DNA of 64,000 bases, taken from NCBI RefSeq assembly GCF_000308595.1, contig NZ_BAGA01000138.1, positions 62,001-126,000 of the forward strand, in the 5' to 3' direction. Shown here piece after piece: positions 17,633 through 25,245 of the stretch. Numbering within the stretch: position 1 is the stretch's first letter; each line of letters opens with the position of its first letter. Position numbers and translations under genes: made by a program. Origin of the DNA: Nocardia higoensis NBRC 100133. GTDB taxonomy: Bacteria; Actinomycetota; Actinomycetes; Mycobacteriales; Mycobacteriaceae. A model generated the notes under the pieces. That model had not been told where the DNA came from and made no database searches. It worked only from the letters and a program-made list of their open reading frames with translations.

Positions 17633-18781
17633 TCACGCGTGCTCGTGCAACTCACCCCAAGCAGGCAACGGATCCTCGTACGCCGCCCACTCGGCGGGCC
17701 CGGCCTCGAACTCGTCATCGGTGACCAGCGCCCCGTCCAGCAGTCCCCGCACCCGGTCGCCGTCGAGCCGCACACCGATGAAAACGATCTCCTGCCCGGG
17801 CGAACCATCCAGTTCCGACCACCATGCGGCCGGCTCGACCGTGAGATTCGGGCCCGCCTGCGACCACACCGCCGCGAACTCGGCACGACTGGCGATCCAG
17901 CAGAAACCCTTGCTGCGCAATACTCCTCGCATCTGCACGAGAGCGTCGGCGAGCCGCGCCGGATGAAACGGCCGCTCAGCGGTGAAAGTGATGCTGCGTA
18001 TCCCGTACTCCTCGGTCTCCGGGACGTGGCCACCCGCCAATTCCTCGTCCCAGCCGTCGGATTCCGCGGCGAGCGCCGGACTGTAGCGGCCGGTGCCGAG
18101 CACCTCGGACAAGTCGACCACGCCGCGCTCGGTCCGCAGCACCCGCGCGCGCGGATTCATCCGGCGCACGGTCGCCTCCACGGTTCCCGCCGCGGACTCG
18201 CTCACCAGATCGGTCTTGTTGATCAACAGCACGTCGGCGAACTCCACCTGGTCGACGAGCAGATCGGCGATCGTGCGCCCGTCCCCCTCGCCCGCCTGCA
18301 GATCGCGCTCGGCCAGCGCCTGACCGCGCACCACCTCCGCGAGAAACGTCGAAGCGTCCACCACGGTCACCATCGTGTCGAGCCGAGCCAGATCGCCGAG
18401 CCGGAACCCGTCCTCGAATTCCCACTCGAAGCTCGCCGCCACCGGCATCGGCTCGGAGATCCCCGTCGACTCGATGACGAGCTGATCGAAGCGCCCTTCG
18501 CGCGCCAGCCTGCCTACCGACTCGATGAGGTCCTCACGCAATGTGCAGCAGATACAGCCGTTGGTCAGCTCGACCAGTTTCTCCTCGGTGCGATCCAGAT
18601 GCCCCTGGCCCGCCACGAGCGCGGCGTCGATGTTCACCTCGCTCATGTCGTTGACGATCACCGCTACGCGGCGACCTTCCCGATTGGCGAGGACATGGTT
18701 GAGCAGCGTCGTCTTGCCCGCTCCGAGAAAGCCGGAGAGAACGGTCACGGGCAGCGGATCGACGCGCAGGGATTCACTCAT
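17633..18781 (-). CDS. COG0523/CobW-family GTPase, putative zinc metallochaperone
   Basis: A 382-residue G3E-family GTPase. Walker A is GFLGAGKT (17-24), the metal-binding CxCC is GCICCTLRED (~72), Walker B/base-recognition regions are VIESTGISEP and LLINKTDLV, and the C-terminal CobW domain has SITFTAERPFHPARLADAL. Such proteins transfer Zn or other metals using GTP. ATG 18781 begins the conserved region and has no ribosome site. A -35/-10 pair (TTGCGG, 18 bases, TATCGT) would start transcription at the ATG, implying a leaderless mRNA. A Zur-like box covers that promoter, supporting a zinc-starvation role. Confidence 0.93.
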   Translation of the reverse strand: MSESLRVDPLPVTVLSGFLGAGKTTLLNHVLANREGRRVAVIVNDMSEVNIDAALVAGQGHLDRTEEKLVELTNGCICCTLREDLIESVGRLAREGRFDQLVIESTGISEPMPVAASFEWEFEDGFRLGDLARLDTMVTVVDASTFLAEVVRGQALAERDLQAGEGDGRTIADLLVDQVEFADVLLINKTDLVSESAAGTVEATVRRMNPRARVLRTERGVVDLSEVLGTGRYSPALAAESDGWDEELAGGHVPETEEYGIRSITFTAERPFHPARLADALVQMRGVLRSKGFCWIASRAEFAAVWSQAGPNLTVEPAAWWSELDGSPGQEIVFIGVRLDGDRVRGLLDGALVTDDEFEAGPAEWAAYEDPLPAWGELHEHA

Positions 18782-18790
18782 GCCGCAAAC

Positions 18791-18804
18791 GATAATCATT
18801 TTCA
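18791..18804. promoter_or_regulatory. Zur-like box over the CobW-family promoter
   Basis: On the gene strand TGAAAATGATTATC is a 6-1-6 inverted repeat (GAAAAT-G-ATTATC, 5 of 6 matching). It resembles the Zur consensus TGAAAATGATTTTCA of mycobacteria. It overlaps the proposed -10 TATCGT, as expected for repression by zinc-loaded Zur. It is strikingly AT-rich in this GC-rich DNA. Confidence 0.7.
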
Positions 18805-18912
18805 ATAAACTTCCGCAAGCCGCTCCGCCGACCGCTGCCGCCCGAGACGGGCGGTCGCATTGCCACGCGTTCCAGCGGGACCGGCGCAGCGGCGAGGCGG
18901 CCGGACCGTAAT

Positions 18913-19767
18913 GTGCCTGTTGTGAAACTGCTGCCCATCCCCGCCGAAGGACGGACTCCGGTCCGCGTCCTCACCATCGCCGGCACCGACTCCGGTGGCG
19001 GCGCAGGCATCCAGGCCGACTCCCGCACCATGGCGCTGTGCGGGGTGCACGCGTTGGTCGCGGTAGCCGCGGTCACCGTGCAGAACTCGGTGGGCGTCAG
19101 CGGTTTCCACGAGATTCCGCCGCAGGTGGTCGCCGATCAGGTGCGTTCGGTGGCCGGGGACATCGGCGTCGACGCCGCCAAGACGGGCATGCTCGCGTCG
19201 ACGGCGATCATCGAGGCGGTCGCCGCGGTGTGCCGGGAGGTCGGGATCGGCGGCGACGGGCCGACGCCGCTGGTGGTCGACCCGGTCGCGGCTTCCATGC
19301 ACGGCGATCCGCTGTTGCACTCCGAAGCGCTCGACGCTGTCCGCAACACCCTGTTCCCGCTGGCCACGGTGGTGACCCCGAACCTCGACGAGGTCAGGCT
19401 GATCACCGGCATCGAGGTCACCGACCACGCCACCGCCCGCAAGGCCGCCGAGGCCCTGCACGCGCTCGGCCCGCGCTGGGTGGTGGTCAAGGGCGGGCAC
19501 CTGCGCTCTTCCCAGGTCAGCACCGACCTGCTGTTCGACGGCCACGCCTTCCACGAGTTCACCGCGCCTCGCATCGCCACCGGCAACGACCACGGTGGTG
19601 GCGACACCCTGGCCGCCGCCATCGCCTGCGCGCTCGCCCACGGCTACCAGGTCCCCGACGCCCTCGCCTTCGCCAAGGAGTGGACCCGTCGCTGCCTGGA
19701 AGCCGCCTACGACCTGGGCGCAGGCCACGGCCCGGTGTCCCCGCTCTGGCGGCTGCACGAGTCCTGA
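18913..19767 (+). CDS. thiD: Hydroxymethylpyrimidine/phosphomethylpyrimidine kinase ThiD
   Basis: A 284-residue ribokinase-fold enzyme that phosphorylates HMP and HMP-P to HMP-PP for thiamine synthesis. Family blocks: LTIAGTDSGGGAGIQAD (substrate binding), DAAKTGMLAS, VVDPVAASMHGDPLL, TPNLDEVRLITG and the catalytic/anion-hole GNDHGGGDTLAAAIA. The catalytic Asp is in the last block. GTG 18913 or GTG 18922 could start it; neither has a strong ribosome site. It is divergent from the CobW gene. No TPP riboswitch precedes it. Confidence 0.95.
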   Translation: MPVVKLLPIPAEGRTPVRVLTIAGTDSGGGAGIQADSRTMALCGVHALVAVAAVTVQNSVGVSGFHEIPPQVVADQVRSVAGDIGVDAAKTGMLASTAIIEAVAAVCREVGIGGDGPTPLVVDPVAASMHGDPLLHSEALDAVRNTLFPLATVVTPNLDEVRLITGIEVTDHATARKAAEALHALGPRWVVVKGGHLRSSQVSTDLLFDGHAFHEFTAPRIATGNDHGGGDTLAAAIACALAHGYQVPDALAFAKEWTRRCLEAAYDLGAGHGPVSPLWRLHES

Positions 19768-19842
19768 ACCGCGCCGCGCCGGGCGTGCGCGGAATTTGTC
19801 GTACCCCGGCGCGACACTGGATTCAGTCGCCGTCACGCAAAC

Positions 19843-20019
19843 CCGCAACGGCGCGGCATCGGAACAACGGCGTTCCTTCGTGACGACGGCGCCGACCCGA
19901 ATCGACACTTCCGTCGAACGGAAGCATGCCCGTGCGCCCGCTGGTCAGCGCGGCCGATACTTTCAGTAGTCGCCACCACCATCCGCAATGGCGCGGACGA
20001 GCCGGAACAACGATGTTCC
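19843..20019. repeat. Two related copies of a hairpin-containing repeat before the methyltransferase gene
   Basis: The 359 bases between thiD and the methyltransferase carry no recognised gene but hold a diverged direct repeat. CGCAACGGCGCGG then GGAACAACGGCGTTCC (19844-19876) recurs as CGCAATGGCGCGG then GGAACAACGATGTTCC (to 20019). Each copy ends in the same inverted repeat GGAAC-N6-GTTCC, and the hairpins are 143 bases apart. It could be a regulator binding pair or decayed repetitive DNA. Confidence 0.5.
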
Positions 20020-20126
20020 GCACGGTGGCGGCGACGAGAATTTTTGCCGAACCGGCAACACAACTTGCCAGCCAGCGGCGGCGGAGCGCACCCTCGTGTC
20101 ACGACCCCCCGTGACGAGGAGAAACG

Positions 20127-20768
20127 ATGTCCGAATCCACACCCGAGCAGTTCTGGGAAGACTTCTACCGAGAGCGCGACAACATCTGGTCGGGCAAGGT
20201 GAACCCGCTGTTCGCCCGCGAGGCCGAGGCCTTGGCCCCCGGCACGGCGCTCGACCTCGGGTGCGGCGAAGGCGCGGACGCGATCTGGCTGGCCGAACGC
20301 GGCTGGCAGGTCACCGCGACCGACATCTCCGCGACCGCACTCGAGCGCGCCGCGAAGCACGCCACCGACGCCGAGGTGGCCGACCGCATCACCTTCGTCC
20401 GCCACAACCTGCTCGAGTCCTTCCCCGAGGGCGCCTTCGACCTGGTGTCCGCGCAGTTCCTGCACTCTCCGGTCGCCGCGGCGGGCGAGCGCGACTCGAT
20501 CCTGTTCCGCGCCGCCGAGGCCGTCGCGCCGGGCGGAGTGTTCCTGATCGTCGGGCACGCGGGCTGGCCGAGCTGGATGACCGAGCCGCCCGCCTTCGAG
20601 TTCCCCACCATCGAGGGCACGCTCGCGCTGCTCGAGCCGTCCGGGCCGTGGACGGTCGAGACCAGCGAACGGGTCGAGAAGGACATGGTCGGTCCCGAAG
20701 GACAGGCGGGCACCCGCGCCGACACCGTGTTGCGTCTGCGCCGGCCGGTGGCGGTTCCCCAGCCCTAG
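20127..20768 (+). CDS. Class I SAM-dependent methyltransferase
   Basis: A 213-residue Rossmann-fold methyltransferase. Motif I is ALDLGCGEGADAIWLAERGW (~42-61), then VTATDISATALERA, and the later FDLVSAQFLHSP and EAVAPGGVFLIVGHAGWP. The fold matches small TehB/UbiE-type enzymes; such proteins in actinobacteria often handle thiols, metalloid ions or small metabolites, but no acceptor can be named. The start ATG 20127 has GAGGAG 9 bases upstream. Confidence 0.88.
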   Translation: MSESTPEQFWEDFYRERDNIWSGKVNPLFAREAEALAPGTALDLGCGEGADAIWLAERGWQVTATDISATALERAAKHATDAEVADRITFVRHNLLESFPEGAFDLVSAQFLHSPVAAAGERDSILFRAAEAVAPGGVFLIVGHAGWPSWMTEPPAFEFPTIEGTLALLEPSGPWTVETSERVEKDMVGPEGQAGTRADTVLRLRRPVAVPQP

Positions 20769-20858
20769 CGGCTCGACGCAACACCGGGCCCGATGTTCCC
20801 AGGAACCTCCCAGCTCGGTCCCAGCGAGGCGGGAGCCACGGGCTCGATCGTGGAAGCC

Positions 20859-22163
20859 ATGACCGAGACCGTGGCAACAGTCGCCCCCGTGGCGGCCCGG
20901 ATTTCCGCCGCCGGGGACCGGGCGCCGGTGCTGGACATCGTGATTCCCGTCTACAACGAGGAGGCCGGGCTCGCCGACTGCGTGCGCAGGCTGGACGCAT
21001 ACCTGGGCAACGGATTCCCGTTCTCCGCACGCATCACCATCGCCGACAACGCGAGTACCGACGCCACGCTGCGCATCGCCGACGACCTCGCCGCCTCGAT
21101 GCCGGGCGTCCGGGTGGTGCACCTCGACGCCAAAGGCCGCGGTCGCGCCTTGCGCGCGGTCTGGGAGCGCTCCGACGCGCAGGTGCTCGCCTACATGGAC
21201 GTCGACCTGTCCACCGATCTGGACGCGCTGCTCCCCTTGGTCGCCCCGCTGGTGTCCGGCCATTCGGACCTGGCGATCGGCACCCGCCTGGACGCCGCGT
21301 CGCGGGTCGTGCGCGGCCCCAAGCGCGAGATCATCTCCCGCTGCTACAACCTCATCCTCAAAGCCGCGCTGCGGGCGCACTTCTCCGACGCCCAGTGCGG
21401 CTTCAAGGCGGTCCGCGCGGAGGTGGCGCATCGACTGCTGCCGCTCGTCGAGGACGGCGAGTGGTTCTTCGACACCGAACTGCTCGTGCTCGCCGAGCGC
21501 GCCGGGCTGCGCATCCACGAAGTGCCGGTCGACTGGATCGACGACCCCGACAGCCGCGTCGACATCGTGGATACCGCGCGCAAGGATCTGCGCGGCGTGT
21601 GGCGGCTGGCCAGGGCGATCTCCACCGGCGCGCTGCCGCTGGAGGAACTGCGCGCGGCCATCGGACGAGAACCGCTGGTCCCCGGCGTCCCGCTCGGCAT
21701 GGTCGGGCAGGTCGTGCGCTTCGCGCTGGTCGGCGTCGGCTCGACCCTCGCCTACATCCTGTTGTATCTACTACTGCAGCCGGCCATCGGCGCGCAGGCC
21801 GCCAACTTCGGCGCGCTGCTGCTGACCGCCGTCGCCAATACCGCCGCCAACCGCGCCTTCACCTTCGGCGTGCGCGGTTCGTCCCGCGTGCTCACCCACC
21901 AGTTCCAGGGCCTGCTGGTCTTCTGCTTCGGCCTGCTCGTGACCAGCGGATCACTGTTCGCCCTGCACCGCTGGGCCGTCGACGCCCCCGTCTACGTCGA
22001 ACTGGCTGTGCTGGTCCTGGCCAACCTCGTCGCCACCATTGCCCGCTTCGTCGGCTTGCGCTGGGTGTTCCGCGACGCGGGCAGTTCCCGCACCGTCCGG
22101 TCCGCCACCCCGGCCACGGCCGAGTTCCCTCGCACCGACGACCCGTCAGGAGCCACCTGGTGA
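20859..22163 (+). CDS. Fused family-2 glycosyltransferase and GtrA-like membrane protein
   Basis: A 434-residue fusion. Residues ~25-250 are a DPM1/YkcC-type GT2 domain: LDIVIPVYNEEAGL, the nucleotide-sugar loop ITIADNASTDAT, DVDLSTDLDAL (DxD-like), and IGTRL. Residues ~283-410 form a four-helix GtrA domain (FALVGVGSTLAYILLYLL ... RWVFRD). Such proteins load a sugar onto polyprenyl phosphate and move it across the membrane. ATG 20859 has GGAAG 6 bases upstream; ATG 20793 is less likely. Its stop overlaps the next gene's GTG, so the product likely supplies polyprenyl-linked sugar to the GT39-like protein. Confidence 0.9.
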   Translation: MTETVATVAPVAARISAAGDRAPVLDIVIPVYNEEAGLADCVRRLDAYLGNGFPFSARITIADNASTDATLRIADDLAASMPGVRVVHLDAKGRGRALRAVWERSDAQVLAYMDVDLSTDLDALLPLVAPLVSGHSDLAIGTRLDAASRVVRGPKREIISRCYNLILKAALRAHFSDAQCGFKAVRAEVAHRLLPLVEDGEWFFDTELLVLAERAGLRIHEVPVDWIDDPDSRVDIVDTARKDLRGVWRLARAISTGALPLEELRAAIGREPLVPGVPLGMVGQVVRFALVGVGSTLAYILLYLLLQPAIGAQAANFGALLLTAVANTAANRAFTFGVRGSSRVLTHQFQGLLVFCFGLLVTSGSLFALHRWAVDAPVYVELAVLVLANLVATIARFVGLRWVFRDAGSSRTVRSATPATAEFPRTDDPSGATW

Positions 22164-24277
22164 CCGCGACGCTCACCCACTCCGCACCGACCCCCTCCCC
22201 CGCGCACCGGGCTTCGACCGCGCACACCCCGCTCCGCCGCGAATACGTCCTGCTCGCCCTGCTTCTCCTCGGCACCACCGCGGCCTATCTCTACAACCTC
22301 TCCGCCAACGGCTGGGCCAACGCCTTCTATTCGGCGGCGGTGCAAGCCGGTTCCGAATCCTGGAAGGCGTTCTTCTTCGGCTCCTCCGACGCCGCCAACT
22401 CCATCACCGTCGACAAGCCGCCCGCCTCGCTGTGGCCGATGGCGTTGTCCGCGCGAGTTTTCGGGCTCAACAGCTGGAGCATGCTGGTGCCACAGGTCCT
22501 GCTCGGCGTGGGCAGTGTGGCGCTGTTGTGGGCGACGGTGCGCCGGGTCTTCGGCCCGGCCGCCGGCCTGCTCGCCGGGCTCGCGCTCGCGGTGACGCCG
22601 GTGGCGGCGCTGATGTTCCGTTTCAACAATCCCGAAGCGCTGCTGATCTTCCTGATGGTCGCGGCCGCCTGGGCGATGACCCGCGCGGTGGCCGACGGGC
22701 GCTGGCGCTGGCTCGTGCTGACCGGCGCGTTCATCGGATTCGGCTTCCTGACCAAACAGCTGCAGGTGCTGCTGGTCGTCCCCGCACTCGCGCTCACCTA
22801 CCTGATCGCCGGGCCGCCACGGCTGGGCAAGCGCGTCGCGCAACTGTGCGCGGCTGGTGCGGCGATGGTGGTGGCCGCGGGCTGGTGGCTGCTGGCGGTG
22901 GAGCTGTGGCCCGCGGCGTCACGACCGTGGATCGGTGGCTCCCAGAACAATTCGATCATCGAGCTGACCCTCGGATACAACGGCCTCGGCAGGCTCAACG
23001 GTCACGAGACGGGCAGCGTCGGCCGCGGCGGTGAACTACCGCCCGGCGGCAACGGGATGTGGGGGCGGACGGGCATCACCCGGATGTTCGACAACGCCCA
23101 AGGCGGTCAGATCGCCTGGCTGATCCCGGCCGCGCTGGTCCTGCTCGGCACCGGTCTCGTGCTGCGCGGCCGCGCTCCCCGCACGGACGACAAGCGCGCC
23201 GCGCTGATCCTGTGGGGCGGCTGGCTGATCGCCACCGGCCTGGTCTTCAGCTTCATGCAGGGCATCTTCCACCAGTACTACACCGTGGCACTTGCCCCCG
23301 GCATCGCCGCTCTCGTCGGCGCGGGCACCGTCCTGGCCTGGCGCGAACGCGACCGGCTGTGGGTGCGCCTCGCACTCGCGGCGACGGCGGCGCTGAGCAC
23401 CGCCACCGCGTGGATGTTGTTGTCGCGCAGCGCGGATTTCGTGCCGTGGTTGCGCTGGGCGATCCTGGTCGCGGGCGTCGCCGCCACGCTCGGCGTGCTC
23501 GCCACCGTTGCGCGCAAGGCACTGGCCGTGGTCGCCGTGGCAGCGGCTTTCGCGAGCCTCGGTGGTCCGGTGGCCTACACCGTGCAGACGCTCGGCGGCT
23601 CCCACCAGGGCTCCATCCCCATCGCCGGCCCCTCGACCGGCGGCTGGGACGGCCCCGGAGGACCGCGCATGCCCGGCGAGATGCGCGCCATGCCCGGCGG
23701 CTCCCCGATGCCGGGCGGACCGTTCCCCGGCCGAGGCACGCCCGACGACGAGGCCACCGGCGACATCCTCGCGCCCCTCGGCGCCGCACCCAATGCGAAC
23801 GGATTCCCGGACTCGGCGACCACGCCGGGCGAGGCCACCGGCGGACCGAACGGCTCCCCCGCGGGCACTCCCGACGGTCGCCCGGGCGGACCGGCCATGC
23901 GAGGCGGCCCCGGCGGACTCCTCGGCGCGACGACACCCGGCAGCGAACTGCTGACCCTGCTCGAGACCGACGCCTCCAACTACACCTGGATCGCCGCCGC
24001 CGTGGGATCCAACAGCGCGGCGGGCGCCCAGCTCGCCACCGGCAAGCCCGTGATGCCCGTCGGCGGCTTCAACGGCAGCGACCCGTCCCCCACCCTCGGG
24101 CAATTCCAGCAGTACGTGCGCGACGGCGAGATCCACTACTTCCTCGGCGGCGGCCGCGGCGGCCCGGGCGGAAGCACCGAGTCGGAGAGTTCCCGGATCA
24201 GCGACTGGGTCGTGCAGAACTTCACCGCGCTCGAGGTCGACGGCGTCACCGTCTACGACCTGACCACCCCGAACTGA
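22160..24277 (+). CDS. GT39/ArnT-like polytopic membrane glycosyltransferase (YkcB-type)
   Basis: A 705-residue integral membrane protein with ~12 hydrophobic helices. The ArnT/GT39 signature SITVDKPPASLW lies near residue 84 on the first outer loop, after YNLSANGWANAFYSAAVQ. Residues ~494-590 are an extreme Gly/Pro/Met low-complexity linker (PGGSPMPGGPFPGRG). It is followed by a folded C-terminal domain: NYTWIAAAVGSNSAAG, PVMPVGGFNGSDPSP, IHYFLGGG, GVTVYDL. The arrangement matches YkcB-like transferases paired with a YkcC/GtrA partner. It probably glycosylates wall polymers or exported proteins with polyprenyl-phosphate sugar. GTG start overlaps the upstream stop, with CAGGAG before it. Confidence 0.88.
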   Translation: MTATLTHSAPTPSPAHRASTAHTPLRREYVLLALLLLGTTAAYLYNLSANGWANAFYSAAVQAGSESWKAFFFGSSDAANSITVDKPPASLWPMALSARVFGLNSWSMLVPQVLLGVGSVALLWATVRRVFGPAAGLLAGLALAVTPVAALMFRFNNPEALLIFLMVAAAWAMTRAVADGRWRWLVLTGAFIGFGFLTKQLQVLLVVPALALTYLIAGPPRLGKRVAQLCAAGAAMVVAAGWWLLAVELWPAASRPWIGGSQNNSIIELTLGYNGLGRLNGHETGSVGRGGELPPGGNGMWGRTGITRMFDNAQGGQIAWLIPAALVLLGTGLVLRGRAPRTDDKRAALILWGGWLIATGLVFSFMQGIFHQYYTVALAPGIAALVGAGTVLAWRERDRLWVRLALAATAALSTATAWMLLSRSADFVPWLRWAILVAGVAATLGVLATVARKALAVVAVAAAFASLGGPVAYTVQTLGGSHQGSIPIAGPSTGGWDGPGGPRMPGEMRAMPGGSPMPGGPFPGRGTPDDEATGDILAPLGAAPNANGFPDSATTPGEATGGPNGSPAGTPDGRPGGPAMRGGPGGLLGATTPGSELLTLLETDASNYTWIAAAVGSNSAAGAQLATGKPVMPVGGFNGSDPSPTLGQFQQYVRDGEIHYFLGGGRGGPGGSTESESSRISDWVVQNFTALEVDGVTVYDLTTPN

Positions 24278-24550
24278 CCGTGGCCGGCTGTGGAGCCGGG
24301 CTACACCAGCCGAGGCGCCTTGCTCCCGTTGCCGACCGGCGCGTGACCACTCGACCCAGCCCAGCTCCCGCTGTGCATCGATCGACCCCGGCTTCGCCGA
24401 ACCTTCTGTCACCCAGGCGCACTGGATCCGGCGGATCGACGGCAGTACGGCCGATGTGGCGCCGGCGGCCGCGCCGCGTCATCTGCTCGGGGTACGCCGC
24501 TCGAGGCCGACGCCTCCCTGCCGCTGCGTCACCCGGTTGTGGGTGCGCGG

Positions 24551-25135
24551 TCAGCAGCGGAGGATCGAGGCGGCCTCCGGCGACAGGCCGTACTTGCCGG
24601 CGCAGTCCATGCCGCCGTAGCCGTGTTCGACGAAGCGCCAGTGCCCGTGCGCCTCGGAGTACTGGAATATGTACAACTCGGGATGGAGGGCGCCCTCCGG
24701 CCAGTTGTTCGCCGAGGCGAAGGTGCCGACGCAGCGCGAGTCCTGGAGCGGGACCAGTGAGTCGGGCGGGCCTGTCATGCGGAGCGAGGTGATCAGGTAT
24801 TCGTCGGTCACGATGGCACAGTGGTCGTCCGACGACGCCGGGGGTTCGGTCACGCCGGTGTCGACGGGCACGGTCGGCTCCGGAGCGGGCACCGTCGCCT
24901 CGGGGGCGGGCTCCGTCGCCTCGGGAGCGGGCACGGTGGCATCGGGAGCGGGGGCCGCGGTCCCCGCGTCGGGACCGGGTGCCGGAGTGCGGGGGGTGGT
25001 CGCCGGGGCCGAGGCGTTCGGGGACACGGTGCTCGAGGCCGCGGAGCCGTTGTCCGAGGCGTCTTCGCCGCCGCACGCCGTGAGCACGGCCGCAGCGGTG
25101 GCGGTGGCGGCGATGAGCAGAACTGATCGCGTCAT
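24551..25135 (-). CDS. Putative lipoprotein with PAPE repeats
   Basis: A 194-residue exported lipoprotein: signal peptide MTRSVLLIAATATAAAVLTAC, with the lipobox LTAC and acylated Cys21. It is followed by a Pro/Ala/Glu/Thr-rich spacer with repeats such as VPAPEAT and EPAPEAT (~55-95). The C-terminal ~90 residues hold a small domain with four Cys (DDHCAIV, SRCVGTF, MDCAGKYG, ILRC), probably two disulfides. The start is set by GGAGGAAAC directly before ATG 25135. I do not recognise the C-terminal domain. Downstream lie 270 bases without a gene. Confidence 0.8.
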   Translation of the reverse strand: MTRSVLLIAATATAAAVLTACGGEDASDNGSAASSTVSPNASAPATTPRTPAPGPDAGTAAPAPDATVPAPEATEPAPEATVPAPEPTVPVDTGVTEPPASSDDHCAIVTDEYLITSLRMTGPPDSLVPLQDSRCVGTFASANNWPEGALHPELYIFQYSEAHGHWRFVEHGYGGMDCAGKYGLSPEAASILRC

Positions 25136-25245
25136 GTTTCCTCCGAGGATTGGGCCCCGCCTGGTGGCAGGTGCCAACCGAATCATCGGAGGCACAAGAC
25201 GTTTCGTTTCATGTGCGAACCATAGGTCCGGGGAACGGTTCGGTA

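Noticed and set aside
19988..22159. Upstream extension of the GT39-like reading frame over the methyltransferase and GT2 genes
   Set aside because: The extension is Arg-rich out-of-frame translation of conserved genes; GTG 22160 with CAGGAG gives the natural start.
24278..24550. Possible gene remnant between the GT39-like gene and the lipoprotein gene
   Set aside because: Short frames in all phases, none with recognisable motifs; treated as intergenic.
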